A DNA stretch of 64,000 nt from Leptasterias polaris. Taxonomy: Eukaryota > Echinodermata > Asteroidea > Forcipulatida > Asteriidae. The first letter of the stretch is position 1, and each line of letters begins with the position of its first letter. Of this stretch, positions 1 through 11,489 are shown piece by piece. The DNA is taken from the NCBI GenBank assembly GCA_037783415.1, contig JAZGTN010000178.1, positions 620,001 through 684,000 of the forward strand, written 5' to 3'. The position numbers and the translations under genes were made by a program. The notes beneath the pieces are model-generated. The model worked only from the letters and a program-made list of their open reading frames with translations. It made no database searches and was not told the origin of the DNA.

Positions 1-937
1 TTTGTGTGACGTTGAGGGAACTGGATGCATGCAAAACAGTTTGAAATAGGGGTTGAGAGCAATTGAGTTTTGGTGGGATATAAACTCATTCCTTCTTAGA
101 GCTTGTGGTGGATGGACACACCTTGTTTTGCGGTGCTTGCTGTTTTTGGTTTTCTTTTATTACAAATCGAATTGCCTGATAAAGGTATTGGAATCCAACC
201 TGGAAAATGCTGCACCAGCTTTGCAAGCTTTAACATTTTATTAGCTGCTGTAGGCTTCGAGCCTCGTTTTACCAGCTTAGAAGGAATTGGCAGGTTGGAC
301 GACACATATTCAATCGTAAGTAAATTCTTTTAAATCAATTAATTATTTCAAGAAGTCTGTCATAGAAAAACCATTGTAGCTTGAATTACAAATCTTGGAC
401 AACTTGTGCGGAATAAGAAAGACAATTTGAAGTGTATACTTGGTAGTATCGTTGGATTTTTTTTGCATTGATCAACAGAGCATTAGCAAAGTTATCTCCT
501 TATGAAGTTTAGTGTAATTTAAAAGGTATTTGATTAATTGAATGTCGAAGTGTATCATGTGTTTTGTGGCCTAAATTATGTCATAAGTTTGGCTAATGAA
601 ATTTTCAGATGGCCCGTACACACGAATGAAGTACTGACGCTAGAGGGCAAGTTTCGGTGGTGGCCCCGCAGTTTGAAGTGAGCGGAAATCGTCGCAGGAC
701 GAAGTCGTGGATTTTAATAGAGGTTAATCAAGGCAGGAACGCTGATTGTATGGTGAAGAAAGCTAGGTGTATAAAAACCCTTTCGCCTTGGTTATTTTAA
801 TGAGGTGAATCCTCTACAGTGGAACCCTAAAGTTAAACTTCGTGTTGAAGTAAAGTGTCAGTGATGATTATCTAGTAGTAATAGTTTAAAGTGAATTTTG
901 TTTGGGAACGAAAGTTCAAAACTGCTAATTCAAACGG

Positions 938-1303
938 AAGGACGAGGAAGTCTATAACCCATTGTCATTTTTTCCTCAACAGTGATTAGGTTTATTTTAT
1001 AATTTAACTGAATCACTATTTTTGGTATTGAATAGTCCATAGTGGAGTTATAATAAATATTTTTAAGAACTTAATAATTTCAATAATTTGTCACCCAGTT
1101 GGGAAAAAAAATTGAATTTGAAGGACGGAGAAGTATATAACCCATTGTCGCTTTTCCTCAAACAGTGATTAGGTTTATTTTATAATTTAACTAAATCACT
1201 ATTTTTGTATTGAATAGTACATAGTGGAGTTTTAATAAATATTTTTAAGAACTTAATAATTTCAATATTTTGTCACCCAGTTGGGAACAAAAATTGAATT
1301 TGG
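938..1303. repeat. Two-copy direct tandem duplication, about 183-bp unit
   Basis: The block 938-1120 is repeated at 1121-1303 with a few substitutions and single-base indels. Both copies run from GGACG..GAAG through 'aacccattgtc' and 'aacagtgattaggtttatt' to 'tcacccagttgggaa'. The copies are about 90% alike by eye. No coding potential is visible. The rest of 1-2440 holds no recognisable gene. Confidence 0.85.
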
Positions 1304-1598
1304 ACCAGTTGTTCTAGTCGAACTTACCTCCAGCCTGAGACCTAATTAATTGTGGGAGTTATTGGTGTATATTGGTGTATATTGCTGTATATTTTTTTTA
1401 AATAGAGTAAAGTGAGAAAATCTCTGAGTTTTATTCAGTGTATTGTGGAATATTAGAGGAGCGTAGGTTTGTTCTGACAGTAGACTTGTGTCAGTCGGCG
1501 ACAGGAATGATGACTCTATGTATATTCTACAAAAACGTCAACAACACGGGTCATAAATGGGTTTAGGACTTGAACGAGTCTAGGAAGCCCTAGAAAGA

Positions 1599-1648
1599 GC
1601 ACCGTTAAACTCATATAGATTGAGGGCGCTTGACGAGTTTAACGGTGC
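1599..1648. repeat. Inverted repeat with perfect 14-bp arms
   Basis: Arms GCACCGTTAAACTC (1599-1612) and GAGTTTAACGGTGC (1635-1648) are exact reverse complements around a 22-bp loop. It could be a hairpin or the end of a small fold-back element. A T-rich run follows the right arm, but nothing nearby suggests it terminates a transcript. Confidence 0.7.
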
Positions 1649-2259
1649 ATTTTTTACTTTTTAAAAAACGTAAAAAATTTACTCCTTGTCGTTTATAAAC
1701 ACATATCAAATTCTAGTCAGAGTACCCATGGCGTTCAATTTGCCTGAGAATTTGGGTTTTTTTCTCTACTGACAATGTTTTAATAAGTTTTGATGCTTTT
1801 AAACTGATTGTCTATAATACCTTTCTTGTTATAAGAAACATTTGTGTAATCTAGGACGTTAAATTTGAGCTTAATTGAAAAAACTGTTTCTAGAAGTCGG
1901 ATTTGTTTTCACTATCTCCGTGTGTTTTGTACACGGGCGAAAATGCGCAATAAATGACGTCATTGTGACGTCGTTCCACATTTTAGGCCGAAAAGCACAT
2001 CTACAGTACCCAATAAGTCTAAAACTGAAAAAAGTTTGACGATCGGTCGTCTACTTTTTGAGATAGAGTGGTCTAAAGTCTGGCTAATTAAATATTCACC
2101 TCGCTGTAAAGTGGCTAATTAATTAAGAATTTAAAAAAAAATTACATTTAGAGTTAAGTTTCAATTTGATATATGATTTAACTCTTTCGTATTTGCGCTC
2201 TAGGATATTAGGCTTAAAGAAAAAAACGTGTGCAAATGCTATGGGATTTGAGTGGAAAC

Positions 2260-2372
2260 AAATAATAATAATAATAATAATAATAAAAATAATAAAAATC
2301 TCGACGAAAACAATAGCTGTTCCGACTGCATCGGAACAGCTAATAATAATAATAATAATAAAAATAATAACT
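2260..2372. repeat. Two AAT microsatellites flanking an 11-bp-arm palindrome
   Basis: (AAT)n runs at about 2260-2300 and 2341-2371 flank AGCTGTTCCGA (2315-2325) and its exact reverse complement TCGGAACAGCT (2331-2341). The core AGCTGTTCCG appears again at about 2401. The arrangement suggests a small duplicated insertion with AAT tails. Confidence 0.75.
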
Positions 2373-2444
2373 AGACATTAGGTGTTTGTGAACAAACACA
2401 AAGCTGTTCCGTTTATTATTGTTTTGCTTAGATTAAATGCTTTA

Positions 2445-2745
2445 AAGATGGTCTGATTTCTACGCCCATACACGAATCTCAAAGTGCAGATGATGAAAAG
2501 GTTATGGGTTCAAAGTTTAACCCTTTCATTGAGGAACTGGCACCTCTGAAGGTAAATGAAAACGCCTTCCTTACATTGCAATGTTAGATGTTATGAACTT
2601 ACCAAAGAGCAGTATAATAACTTTCTATGGTGACCCTATGGACTATTGGGTGTTTATTCGGTCTTTTGATTGTTGTGTGGGTAATTCATCAGTCAGCGAT
2701 GGGGCTAAACTAAACAGGCTGTTTGAATACTGCAAAGATAATTAA
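2445..2745 (+). pseudogene. BEL/Pao gag, 5' fragment
   Basis: In one frame the stretch 2602-2742 reads as the N-terminal gag region of a BEL/Pao element (FYGDPMDYWVFIRSF, then AKLNRLFEYCKDN). It meets TAA at 2743-2745. The next gag block resumes at 2760 in another frame, so there is a frameshift at about 2743-2760. A weaker stretch of the same protein (PIHESQSADDEKV..FNPFIEEL) lies upstream at about 2465-2550. No LTR or primer-binding site was recognised to the left. Confidence 0.6.
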
Positions 2746-2759
2746 GGCAGCCCGTGTAA

Positions 2760-4550
2760 TCAGACGGATACAAGAAGGCACGTAATCTTCTAAAGGAGAG
2801 ATTTGGCAATGATTTCACCATCTCACAAGCATGGGTAAAGAAGGTGACCGATGGGCCATCTCTCAAAGCAAATGATGGAGAAGCCTTGCAAGACTTTGCT
2901 GATGATGTCAGGGGCTGTATGGAAACGCTAAATGCGATGGGAAAACTTAATGAGTTGGACTCTCGTGTGAGAATGGTGCGAATAGTTGAGCGACTCCCAT
3001 TTCATCTGCAATCTAGATGGCGTAGAGAGGCAGTTAAGGCGGTGGAACGAACAGGTGACTATTCAAATGTTGAAGGATTAGTCAAATTTCTGAGTATGGC
3101 TGCTAAGGAGGCAAACGACCCTATTTTGGGGTTCCTTGCCACCAAATATAAAGATCAGAGAGCGACTGACAAATCATGCATGTCAAAACGAGGTTCATCA
3201 TTCAGTGTCCTGGCTGAGGATAATGCAACTAACAAAGTGGACTGGGGTGAAAATAGAGAAACCACCGACAAAAGAAGCGGATGGTCAATGAGACAGTGTT
3301 GTCTGTGCGGAGGAGTCCACCGCCTCTCTGATTGCAATGAATTCCAGAAAATGTCCTCTCAGAAAAGAATGGACTTGATAAAGAAGAAGCGACTGTGTTT
3401 CAACTGCTTGGATGCTAGCAACCATGCTGCAAGATGGTGTAGGAGAAAGAGTGATTGCAACATAGAGGGTTGCACTCTGAGACATTCCATGTGGTTACAT
3501 GACGCAATGCAGTTTGCCATAAATAGACCAGACCAGAACAATTTTCCGAACGACGATATGCAAAATAGAGATGTGCACAAAGTCGAAGCTAAAAGCTGTG
3601 CAGTTTGCCCCTCGGGAAAAGGAGCAAAGGTTGTCCTCCCCATTGTCACAGTCAATGTCAGAGGTAAAGGTCAAACTGACTTTATCCAAACACATGCTCT
3701 CCTGGACCCTGGCAGTAATCGAACATTCTGCTCACGTTCTCTACTGGAGCATATGGGTCTGAAAGGAAAGGAAACTGTTCTATCACTAGAGACCCTGAAT
3801 GAGGGCAATGATTCACAAGCATTGGAAGTTGCATTGGAAGTGACTGGAACAGCCGGCAAGAAAAGAAAGCGAAATGTCATTCAGCTGCCAAAGGTTTATG
3901 CTTTACACTCGTTCCCGACTCTTAATAGTTGTTTAGCAACTTCAGCCGACTTAAGAAGATGGGACCACTTTAAAGATTTAGACTTGCCCCAAGTGCATGA
4001 ATCTAAAGTAACAATCCTAATCGGGCAGGATATTCCTCAGGCCCTGATGCCCTTAGAGGTGAGACAAGGTGCGCCAGGAGAACCATATGCAATGAGAACA
4101 GCTCTTGGATGGACACTTAATGGGCCAATCATCGATGAACAATCCTCTATGAGCAGTGTCTGCAATTTTGTGCATGCAGCAAATCAGGAAGAAGTTGCCC
4201 TTGATGCCCAGGTTGAGCGCTTCTGGAAGTTAGATACTGCCCATGCACTGGCAGGAAGCCAACCTCGCATGTCCATAGACGACAAAGGGGTAATAGACGT
4301 TTGGAACAAAACACTGGCAGTTGTGGATGGGCATTACCAAATGGATATTCCTTTCAAGCTGTACCAACCACAGTTGCCAGATAACAGATCCCTTGCTGAT
4401 AAGAGACTGCTAAGCCTTGGAAGGCGTCTGACCAAAGATCCAGAGCTTCACTGCAGATATAAGGCTGGCATTGATGATTTACTAAAAAGGGGGTACGCAG
4501 AACATGTATCTTGCATTGATAAAGATGCCTCTGCCAGATGTACATGGTAC
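2760..4550 (+). pseudogene. BEL/Pao gag - protease - start of reverse transcriptase
   Basis: This is an open frame of about 597 codons. It encodes the gag C-terminal half; two zinc knuckles (CCLCGGVHRLSDC and CFNCLDASNHAARWC, about 3295-3450); a retropepsin-like segment (HALLDPGSNRTFC, about 3690-3735); and the linker into the Pao-type RT (RYKAGIDDLLKRGYAEHV). The order matches gag-pro-pol polyproteins of BEL/Pao retrotransposons. The protease triad reads D-P-G where the family has D-[S/T]-G, so protease activity is doubtful. The frame is cut at 4550/4551 by a LINE insertion, and the RT continues at 5351. It is a decayed copy with no LTR seen. Confidence 0.85.
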
Positions 4551-5350
4551 ACATTGCGACCACACCAATCCCTTGTTTTCGAAACTAAAAACTTTAAAAG
4601 CAGATGATATATATATTCTACAAATAGCACTTTTCATGTTTCGCTTACAAAATGGTTTACTACCTTCTTATTTCCCCCCCATTGTTTAATTTGAATAAAA
4701 CCATTCACTCTTACCCTACAAGGCAAACTGAAAAATTCCATTTAAGAAATCCAAAAACCGCATTGGCTCTCAAATCCATAAGACACGCCGGCCCAGACAT
4801 CTGGAACTCTCTGCCCATCGTAATAAGAAACCTTGGGACATTGTATTCATTTAAGAAGGCAGTTAAAACTATGTTATTGTTATTGATCCTGTCGTGTGTA
4901 ATTGTACTATATTCATGTTCGTGTGCACATTGACTGTATATTTAACAAGGATGTGTAATCGTCCATGACCTAGCATCGCTTAGCCATTCATGAATGAACC
5001 TGCATTCAATCAGCAGATGTACGAGATTTATTGTATTATTACCAACGCTCCTTCTCTCCCCTTTCTTTTTCTTCTCTGCAAGTCAGTCTTTTGTATTTGT
5101 ATTTGTTATTGTTGTTGTATCTAAGTTGAGGGCTGCGGGCACGTCAAGCTACTTTGCTTATTTCTGTAGCCCTCCTGCATCTAATGTATGTTAATTATGC
5201 ATTCAATATATTTGTTTAAATTCGTTTATTATCTGTATAAAATTATATACACTTAAATATTGTATCAAACCATACTATGTTCATGAAAATGTTTGATGCA
5301 AAAAGAAAAAAAGATGCAGAAACCAATAAATCAAATCAAAAAATCAAAAC
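4551..5350 (+). mobile_element. 5'-truncated CR1/L2-like LINE inserted in BEL/Pao RT
   Basis: This 800-bp block interrupts the BEL RT codons. Translation gives the usual C-terminus of CR1/L2-type LINE proteins: a PLF..LK.L..DI..LQIALFMF..NGLLP block, then H-Y-TRQ, WNSLP.VIRN and a final FKKAVKTMLL. A non-coding 3' UTR follows, ending in an imperfect A-rich tail (aataaatcaaatcaaaaaatcaaaac, about 5325-5350). The 5' end is truncated and only about 110 codons of pol remain. The target duplication, if any, is no more than about 2 bp (AC). Confidence 0.75.
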
Positions 5351-6625
5351 CTTCCCCATCATAATGTGATGAATCCCAACAAGCCGGATAAGTTACGCAT
5401 TGTTTTTGACTGTGCAGCTGAATATGCTGGAACTTCCCTGAACAAGGCAGTTTTTCAAGGCCCTGATATGACTAATAAGCTGATAGGAGTTCTGGTCAGA
5501 TTCAGAGAGCGCCGAGTTGCAGTCATGGGTGACATAGAGGCTATGTTCCACCAGGTGAAGGTCTCTCCTTGCCATAGAGATGCCCTTTGATTTTTGTGGT
5601 GGAAGGACGGAAACACAAATAATCAACCAGAAGTCTACAGAATGGCGGTGCACCTCTTTGGGGGTGTATGGAGTCCGAGCTGCGCCAATTTTGCCCTACG
5701 CAGAACTGCTGAAGATAATGCAGACAAGTTCGACAACAAAACAGTCACTACCGTAATGGAAAATTTCTACGCAGATGACTGCTTGAAAGCAGTGGATAAT
5801 GAGGAAGAAGCAGTAACATTGGTGAATTCACTTACCAAGCTGCTGTCTTTGGGTGGTTTCCGCCTAACTAAATGGATCTCAAACAGCCGAAAGGTCGTCG
5901 AGTCTATCCCACTTGATGAAAGAGCCAAGGGAGTTAAGGATTTGGATCTGGATAGAGCACCACTCCCGATTGAAAGAGCACTCGGCGTGCACTGGAACAC
6001 TGATACAGATGTTTTCAGTATCAAAATAAAACCAAAGGAGAAGAGCTTCACGAGAAGAGGCCTGTTTAAGCCGAGCGGATCGTACACCGAACTCGCAATG
6101 CTCGTCTGCCCCTTTGTGCTCAAAGCTAAATGTATCTTTCAAGATGAGTGTAAGTCATACAAGGGGTGGGATGATGAGCTAGAACCAGGAAATCATAGGC
6201 GCTGGATCAAATGGCTGGCAGAGCTTCCGATGATGGAGAATTTTGAAATTCCGAGATGCATTGTGCCTCAGGGCTTTGAAATGGCTGCAAGGGTTCAGCT
6301 ACACCACTTTTGCGATGCTTCGTCGGCGGCCTATGGAGCAGTTTCCTATGTAAGGCTGGTCAATCAGGAAGGAATTTCACACTGCGCGTTTCAGTTGGGA
6401 AAGTCAAGACTAGCACCAATTAAGCCTATGACCATACCGAGGCTGGAGTTATCAGCAGCAGTGGTGGCAGTCCGTTTGGATAGTATGCTTCGTTGTGAAA
6501 TGAGGCTACAGGTACAGGAGACAACATTTTGGACTGACAGCATGATCGTCTTGCAGTACATCAAAACGTTTCCACACGTTTGTCTCCAATAGAGTGGCTA
6601 TTATTCATGATGGATCAGTGCTATA
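5351..6625 (+). pseudogene. BEL/Pao reverse transcriptase - RNase H (decayed)
   Basis: This continues the BEL/Pao pol interrupted by the LINE. Seen: the [19 protein letters not shown] block, [12 protein letters not shown], the catalytic YADD box (FYADDCLK, about 5765-5790), the APFVLKAK-like connection at about 6100, and RNase H with HHFCDASSAAYG (about 6302), IPRLELSAAV and FWTDSM. Lesions: an in-frame TGA at 5588-5590, a short inverted segment at about 6065-6104, and a frameshift near 6565, after which RNase H continues in another frame (FVSNRVAIIHDG) to about 6620. Homology stops there, and the integrase and 3' LTR are missing. Confidence 0.85.
6065..6104 (-). other. Micro-inversion inside BEL/Pao pol
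   Basis: The + strand frame loses family similarity for about 13 codons between RRGL and VCPFVLKAK. The complementary strand over exactly this interval reads SIASSVYDPLGL, the conserved BEL/Pao connection motif ([S/T]..SS.YDPLG) expected at that place. Similarity resumes immediately on both sides in the same + frame. The simplest explanation is an inversion of about 39 bp without net frame change. Confidence 0.75.
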
Positions 6626-8280
6626 AGGTCATTAATTGAAATTTCATTTTTGCTGAGATCAAAAGGGCAAATAAAAACAAAATCCACAAATAAATCTTGT
6701 TCTTAGAAAATTATCATTTCTTTTTGCCAATTACTTTCGTGACAACTCTTGATCAATAAATTGCATTTACCACAAGTTAAAATTATCAAGAGCAATTTTA
6801 GGACATTCATACAAACTGCATTAAATGAACTTATTAGTCCTCAATGGAGGATATTCTGTATACGGTTCTCTGCCTACACAATGACAATACAAATATAAAT
6901 ATCAATAACAGCTCTTATATAGAGCAATTCCAAAAGTGATCATTGCTCTTCACAAATAAACAAGAACAACACTAGCAATGTGAACGATCCATCTATCAGT
7001 TTGTTACTCCTACATGTAGGAATGAAAAGATGATCGTAATGTCCTGTTTCCTACGTAGACCTTCCCTTGATGGTACAATACATTGAATTTGTCAAATTGC
7101 ATAAAATGATACAAGGCTGTTAATCATCTTTTTCCAAATTACTGACACCTTAAATAATACCAATTAAGATAAATCATAATTATTATAGTTATTAATCTGC
7201 ATACTTGTACACGTCTTGCAGTACTACACATTTACATAGTGTAGTACTGACAATGTTTTTCAGTATATTAAACATCTTTCTAGTGCTCTTTACCAGATTG
7301 AGAAGGGCCAATCATATAGCTGAATAATTTTGAAGAGTGCTTGTGAGGTTGGGCTCCTGGATGCCGATTGTCAAATACAGAGGAGTCCACCAAGCTAGAA
7401 TGAGGATCAGGGCCAATCAAATGACTTTACAGCTTGGAAGAGTGTGCTTGCAAGGCTAGGCTCCTTGATGCTGAATGTCAAATGGTCTAATTTCAGACAG
7501 CTGCTAAGCAATAGCTGTGACTTCAATGATGCTTTGCGCAAACAGGTTGGCAGCCCACCTGGTGTGTTATGTATTATTGTCTCATTTTCTGCTGAACAAT
7601 TTCATGAGGTACACCTCTTGCATAGATAATCAGGTTGTGCAGGGGGCCTCGTACTACAGACTCACTGTGGATGTACCGTGGATCACGAGGGGTCACCTTC
7701 CGAACCCATCATAGATTCAACCTAGAAAAGACATTTGAAAAACATGAACAATCTGTCACTCCCTCAAATTAAATTTCAAAGTAAGACAATTATCTATAAT
7801 TATTTGCACAACTGGACTACCAGTGCCAATATCACCTACATTGAATCTAAACTTACATGTATGTAGTGCAAAAACAATACAGAGAAATGGTTTGCTGGAT
7901 TTGACAACCCCATCAAAGAAATCTTAAACGATAATTGAGAAATAAAACAGATTTCTGAATCTCATACGTAATGTTATTAAGTATTCTGAATTTGTAGATT
8001 GGATTGTTTTACACCAATATTTTTTTCGTAATTTTAACTGAAAAAATTAAACCTTTCTTGGGGTTTTTAAAAACTCGCGCGCTTCCATGGCTCCCTCCAT
8101 AGGCACTGTGCTTGTCCAATACTAAAGCACTTGCATTTACGCGCACCACGAACCCACTATAGGATACGTGCGTGAACCAGCGAATGACGACGTACTTGTT
8201 GGGACGGGAAACCAGGAAGTAGCGAGGTGTCGTGTGTTTACACGGTAACTATGCATGATGATCTCATTATTCGAAGACAT
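6626..8280. other. Noncoding interval with small repeats
   Basis: No gene recognised. It contains a hairpin with 11-bp arms (CAGTACTACAC 7219-7229 / GTGTAGTACTG 7239-7249). It also has an imperfect direct duplication of about 75 bp (7307-7375 and 7411-7483, both GGGCCAATCA..GCTCCT.GATGC.GA.TGTCAAAT). Two TACATGTA 8-mers lie at 7011 and 7854. Confidence 0.6.
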
Positions 8281-8320
8281 TCACCAAGTTAAGACGAGAT
8301 AATTTACTGTCCTGAACTCA

Positions 8321-8565
8321 TGTGCTGTCGGTGGATGTACTCGGAACACAAATGAGAATCCAGATGTGAGTTTTTTACCGATTTCCATGAGAGATCCTGT
8401 CCAGAGAAGGGGGTGGGTTTCGAGACCAACACACGGAAAAACTTCACGTTGACAAAATGGACAATGATTTGTAGTGCCCATTTTACGGACGACTGTCGGG
8501 ATTCAACATCGCAACTAAAACAACAGGCTTACGCCAGAGTCAATTCCAACCATGAAAATACTTCA
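8321..8565 (+). pseudogene. THAP zinc-finger domain remnant
   Basis: The first part reads CAVGGCTRNTNENPDVSFLP, then RDPVQRRGW. After a frameshift near 8420-8430 it reads TNTRKNFTLTKW, then ICSAHFTDDC. That reproduces the C2CH signature of THAP DNA-binding domains (C-x4-C ... C-x2-H) with the intervening W and the HF motif. THAP domains occur in P-element-type transposases and in host factors. No initiator ATG is in frame and stops follow at 8566 and 8572, so this is a broken or partial copy. Confidence 0.6.
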
Positions 8566-8639
8566 TGACGATAAACAGTGGGGGAGAGTAAACATTGCAT
8601 TGTTTGTTGTTCAAAAACCTGTGGAACTCACCATTCAGT

Positions 8640-8875
8640 GTTATTTAGTCGCTCAGCTTCGCCTCCTGCATCAGGATTATCACCTTCGCGATCCTTGGCA
8701 GCCAGTGGCTCAAACCAATATGGTTCGGCAACTCCCCAAGCTTCATCAACGCCCTCTTCGTCTTCGGAGGAGCTCCCTCAACCGTCAGAGCTATCCTCAC
8801 TATCAATACTATCATATGTATTTGCTAATTCTTCTTCGTCCACACTGTTCCTCCCACGATCCGCTAGTGTCTGAC
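8640..8875 (-). pseudogene. Acidic, serine-rich exon-like segment on the minus strand
   Basis: Read leftward from about 8868, the minus strand encodes ADRGRNSVDEEELANTYDSI, an acidic Ser run with one stop, then EEGVDEAWGVAEPYWFEPLA and DREGDNPDAGGEAERLNN. It ends at a good 5' splice site (AATG|GTGAGT at about 8637). The acidic run followed by a PYxFEP motif resembles N-termini of P2X7-like Zn-finger proteins that are multicopy in marine invertebrates. That resemblance is from memory and weak. It lies divergent to the THAP remnant. Confidence 0.3.
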
Positions 8876-8879
8876 TTTT

Positions 8880-10490
8880 TTTTTCCGTTACCGTGAAAAT
8901 AGCTATAGACGCGTACAATAAACACACTCTGCTGCGCGGGGGGTAAACAAGCCGTTTCCACTCATGTACGTCATCAAAGTCTATGGTATATTTTCATCAC
9001 GTGACACGCTGTTTCCAAAAACTCGCTATGAGGAGCTGCTGAACGCTGGTCAAAATGACCTCTTCTTTGAAATATACGTAATCATGAAACACAAATTGAT
9101 TGGATTTCGGTAACGTTTAAATTATGTTAGTGCTGTTGAAGTAGATCTTTAAACAGTGCACGAAAAAAAAGCAAGGTCTGCTCAACATTGTGACAAGGAG
9201 TGGCAGCATCACTTACAGCAGCAGCGACTGCAGCATCTGAAGGAAAAAATAAAAGAAAAGAATGAGCATGATTAAAGGTAATCTCGGGAAGGACTAATCA
9301 TGGGGAGGACTTCCTCCCTGGACTAATCAAGGACTTATCAAAACATGGAGGCTTATGGGAATCAGAAGAGCAAATCAATTGTGAACTACAAAACAAAAGG
9401 AAACCACACACAGTAGAACTTTTAAAATCAAAGTTGCTGAAATTGATACAAAGTGAGGGGCTACAGTCAACAGATAGTTGACACCTGTGGACAGATGAGA
9501 AAGGAGAACTTTGGTGGACTGGACAAATCAAGGAAAAGGAGTGCTTATTAAATTAAACTAGAAATGTAGTGTTTGTAGGATTACAAACACTAGGTGTTCG
9601 GGTTTTCAATGAAAGTTAGTGGTAAGGCTTATGACCGTATGGTGCCATGAAAGTTTGTTTTTATATCCCATTCCGATAGTGAGAAGGATGGCTGAAGAAG
9701 GTTGGCCTTTCTAATACTTTGCAAACTAGGGTTTGTGAAAAGTTTTTTGACTTGAAATTGAAGATTGAACCAGAAGGCGAGTTTGGCAAGTTTAATTATA
9801 TTTTGTTTTGACCCTCGAACACGGCACCTTAATTGGACAAGCTTAAGTTGGTACGTTGTCAGCACCTTCAGTTGGTTAAAATGGTCTGTTTTGCATTTTT
9901 AATAAGCACTGTGTTTTTAAAAAGCACAACGTTTTTGTTCCCACCTTTTTACTCTCCAAAACCACCGCAGGACAGCAGTTGAAAGACAAAACTTGTTTTC
10001 AACATAAAATCTTGCGAAAACTCGACCTGCAAGATTAGAACGACATTGCTGAATTGGAGCATTTTTCCTGAATTCACTCACTGGAACAATCTTTGAATCT
10101 GTGAAAGACCCAACTCATTGTGAATTCTTATTTCATCCTTTTATACAGGTATGTAGATTTTAATTTGTATAATATAAGTTCATAAACTTAAGATTGATAT
10201 GGTAGTATTCTAAACTTGTTTTAACTCAAGAATAGTAGAGATTTATCTCCTCAAATTTAGCTATAACTTTCACCATGAACCACGATGTGTGTAGGCCTAT
10301 GCTTTACTAATTGGGTTAGCTCTGAAGTGTACTGAATTGATTTAGACTTTTATTCCATTTCCTTATTATGTTTTGATTAATTAACTTGAGTTTCTGATAG
10401 CTCATATTCTATAGAAATGTTTGATGCTAAGAATTGTGTTTTATGACTTTTCCAACTATGCATATTTCTAGAGGAAAAGCAGTATGGACA
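8880..10490. other. Noncoding, nothing recognised
   Basis: I see no ORF with family resemblance, no terminal inverted repeats and no tandem repeat in this stretch. Short open frames on both strands lack recognisable motifs. Confidence 0.5.
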
Positions 10491-10529
10491 GCCATTGGGG
10501 CAAAAAAGACAACATTACTACAAAAATAA

Positions 10530-10800
10530 GAAGATTGCCAGAAATATATTGATCCACAGAAATAATTATATCAATCCCCAGAAACATACAATTTCCAGAA
10601 ATATATCAATCCCCAGAAATATATCAACCCCCAGAAATAAATCAAGCATCAAAATATATCAATTCCCATTACCTAGCGCCACAAATAAATTATGCGTCAG
10701 AAACATGTAGATAAGCGCCGTAAACGTACACAAGGTGCCAGAAATTATATCAATCGCCAGAAATATATCAATCCCCAGAAATATATCAAGCGCAAGTGCC
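10530..10800. repeat. Degenerate minisatellite, unit about CCAGAAATATATCAATCC
   Basis: About a dozen imperfect copies of an 18-20 bp unit (consensus CCAGAAATATATCAATCC) occur at 10530-10660 and again at 10738-10800. A less repetitive spacer (about 10670-10735) separates the two runs. Confidence 0.8.
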
Positions 10801-10945
10801 AGTAGAGGGCGCTGTCTCTCGCGCTTCAATTCATTCGATCCTTGATGCACACCCCGTCTTTCGGTGCTAGACGGGTGAATTTTACGGTTCGCGTTTTGTG
10901 GTCCTTTTATCGTAAAAAGACGCACACAAGATTACATCTTTAGTC

Positions 10946-11242
10946 ATGCAACGCCAGATAGCTCCCGGACCCGGCGGCCTAACAGAGGCAACAAGGCTAC
11001 TACAACGGGCAAACAAGTTGCTCGAGTCTGTTTTACAGCATACTGCTACTACTAGTACTACTACAACTCCAAGTCCTACTCCGACGAGTCCTAGTCCAAG
11101 AGCTGCCGCCACGACTGCCGTCATTACTTGGGGATACACGCAGTTCATAGTAATACCGTCGCCACAGGGCTCTCTTTCGGAGAGGAGGCGGTGTCCAGGT
11201 AGGCCCACATTTCTATTGAACATGTTCAATCAACTGAACTGA
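10946..11242 (+). CDS. Unrecognised 98-codon ORF, possible first exon
   Basis: It starts with ATG (MQRQIAPGPGGLTEATRLLQ), a short amphipathic segment, then a Thr/Ser/Pro-rich stretch made of ACT/CCT repeats, and ends at TGA 11240-11242. The first 35 residues look protein-like; the remainder is low complexity. It lies about 250 bp before a Gypsy RT fragment, but nothing shows they belong together. It could be the N-terminal exon of a repeated gene or chance. Confidence 0.25.
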   Translation: MQRQIAPGPGGLTEATRLLQRANKLLESVLQHTATTSTTTTPSPTPTSPSPRAAATTAVITWGYTQFIVIPSPQGSLSERRRCPGRPTFLLNMFNQLN

Positions 11243-11489
11243 GTATCTTTTTATCACAATGTCGCCCCATCGACAATGACGTCGCCCCCAGCAAAACAGT
11301 GGTGGTAGTAAAAACTACAAGTACAGTAGGGAGAGATTTTTCACCTAGTAGTTATGATTACGTATCATAGAGCATTTGCTCCCTTGCTCATCTCACTCGC
11401 GGTGGATGAATATGGTTACATATGTACATGTACTAGAGGGGGCGCGCTGTACTCCTTTTTTCGAAATTTTGACATCATCGGTCGTACTA

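Noticed and set aside
1950..1985. Two TGACGTC motifs as a CRE-type promoter
   Set aside because: No gene starts nearby, and similar GACGTCA motifs occur in unrelated MITE sequence (45207-45215, 45396-45405).
5767..6123. Minus-strand ORF in BEL pol as an overlapping gene
   Set aside because: Only the short inverted segment reads as conserved protein on that strand; the rest is antisense of RT.
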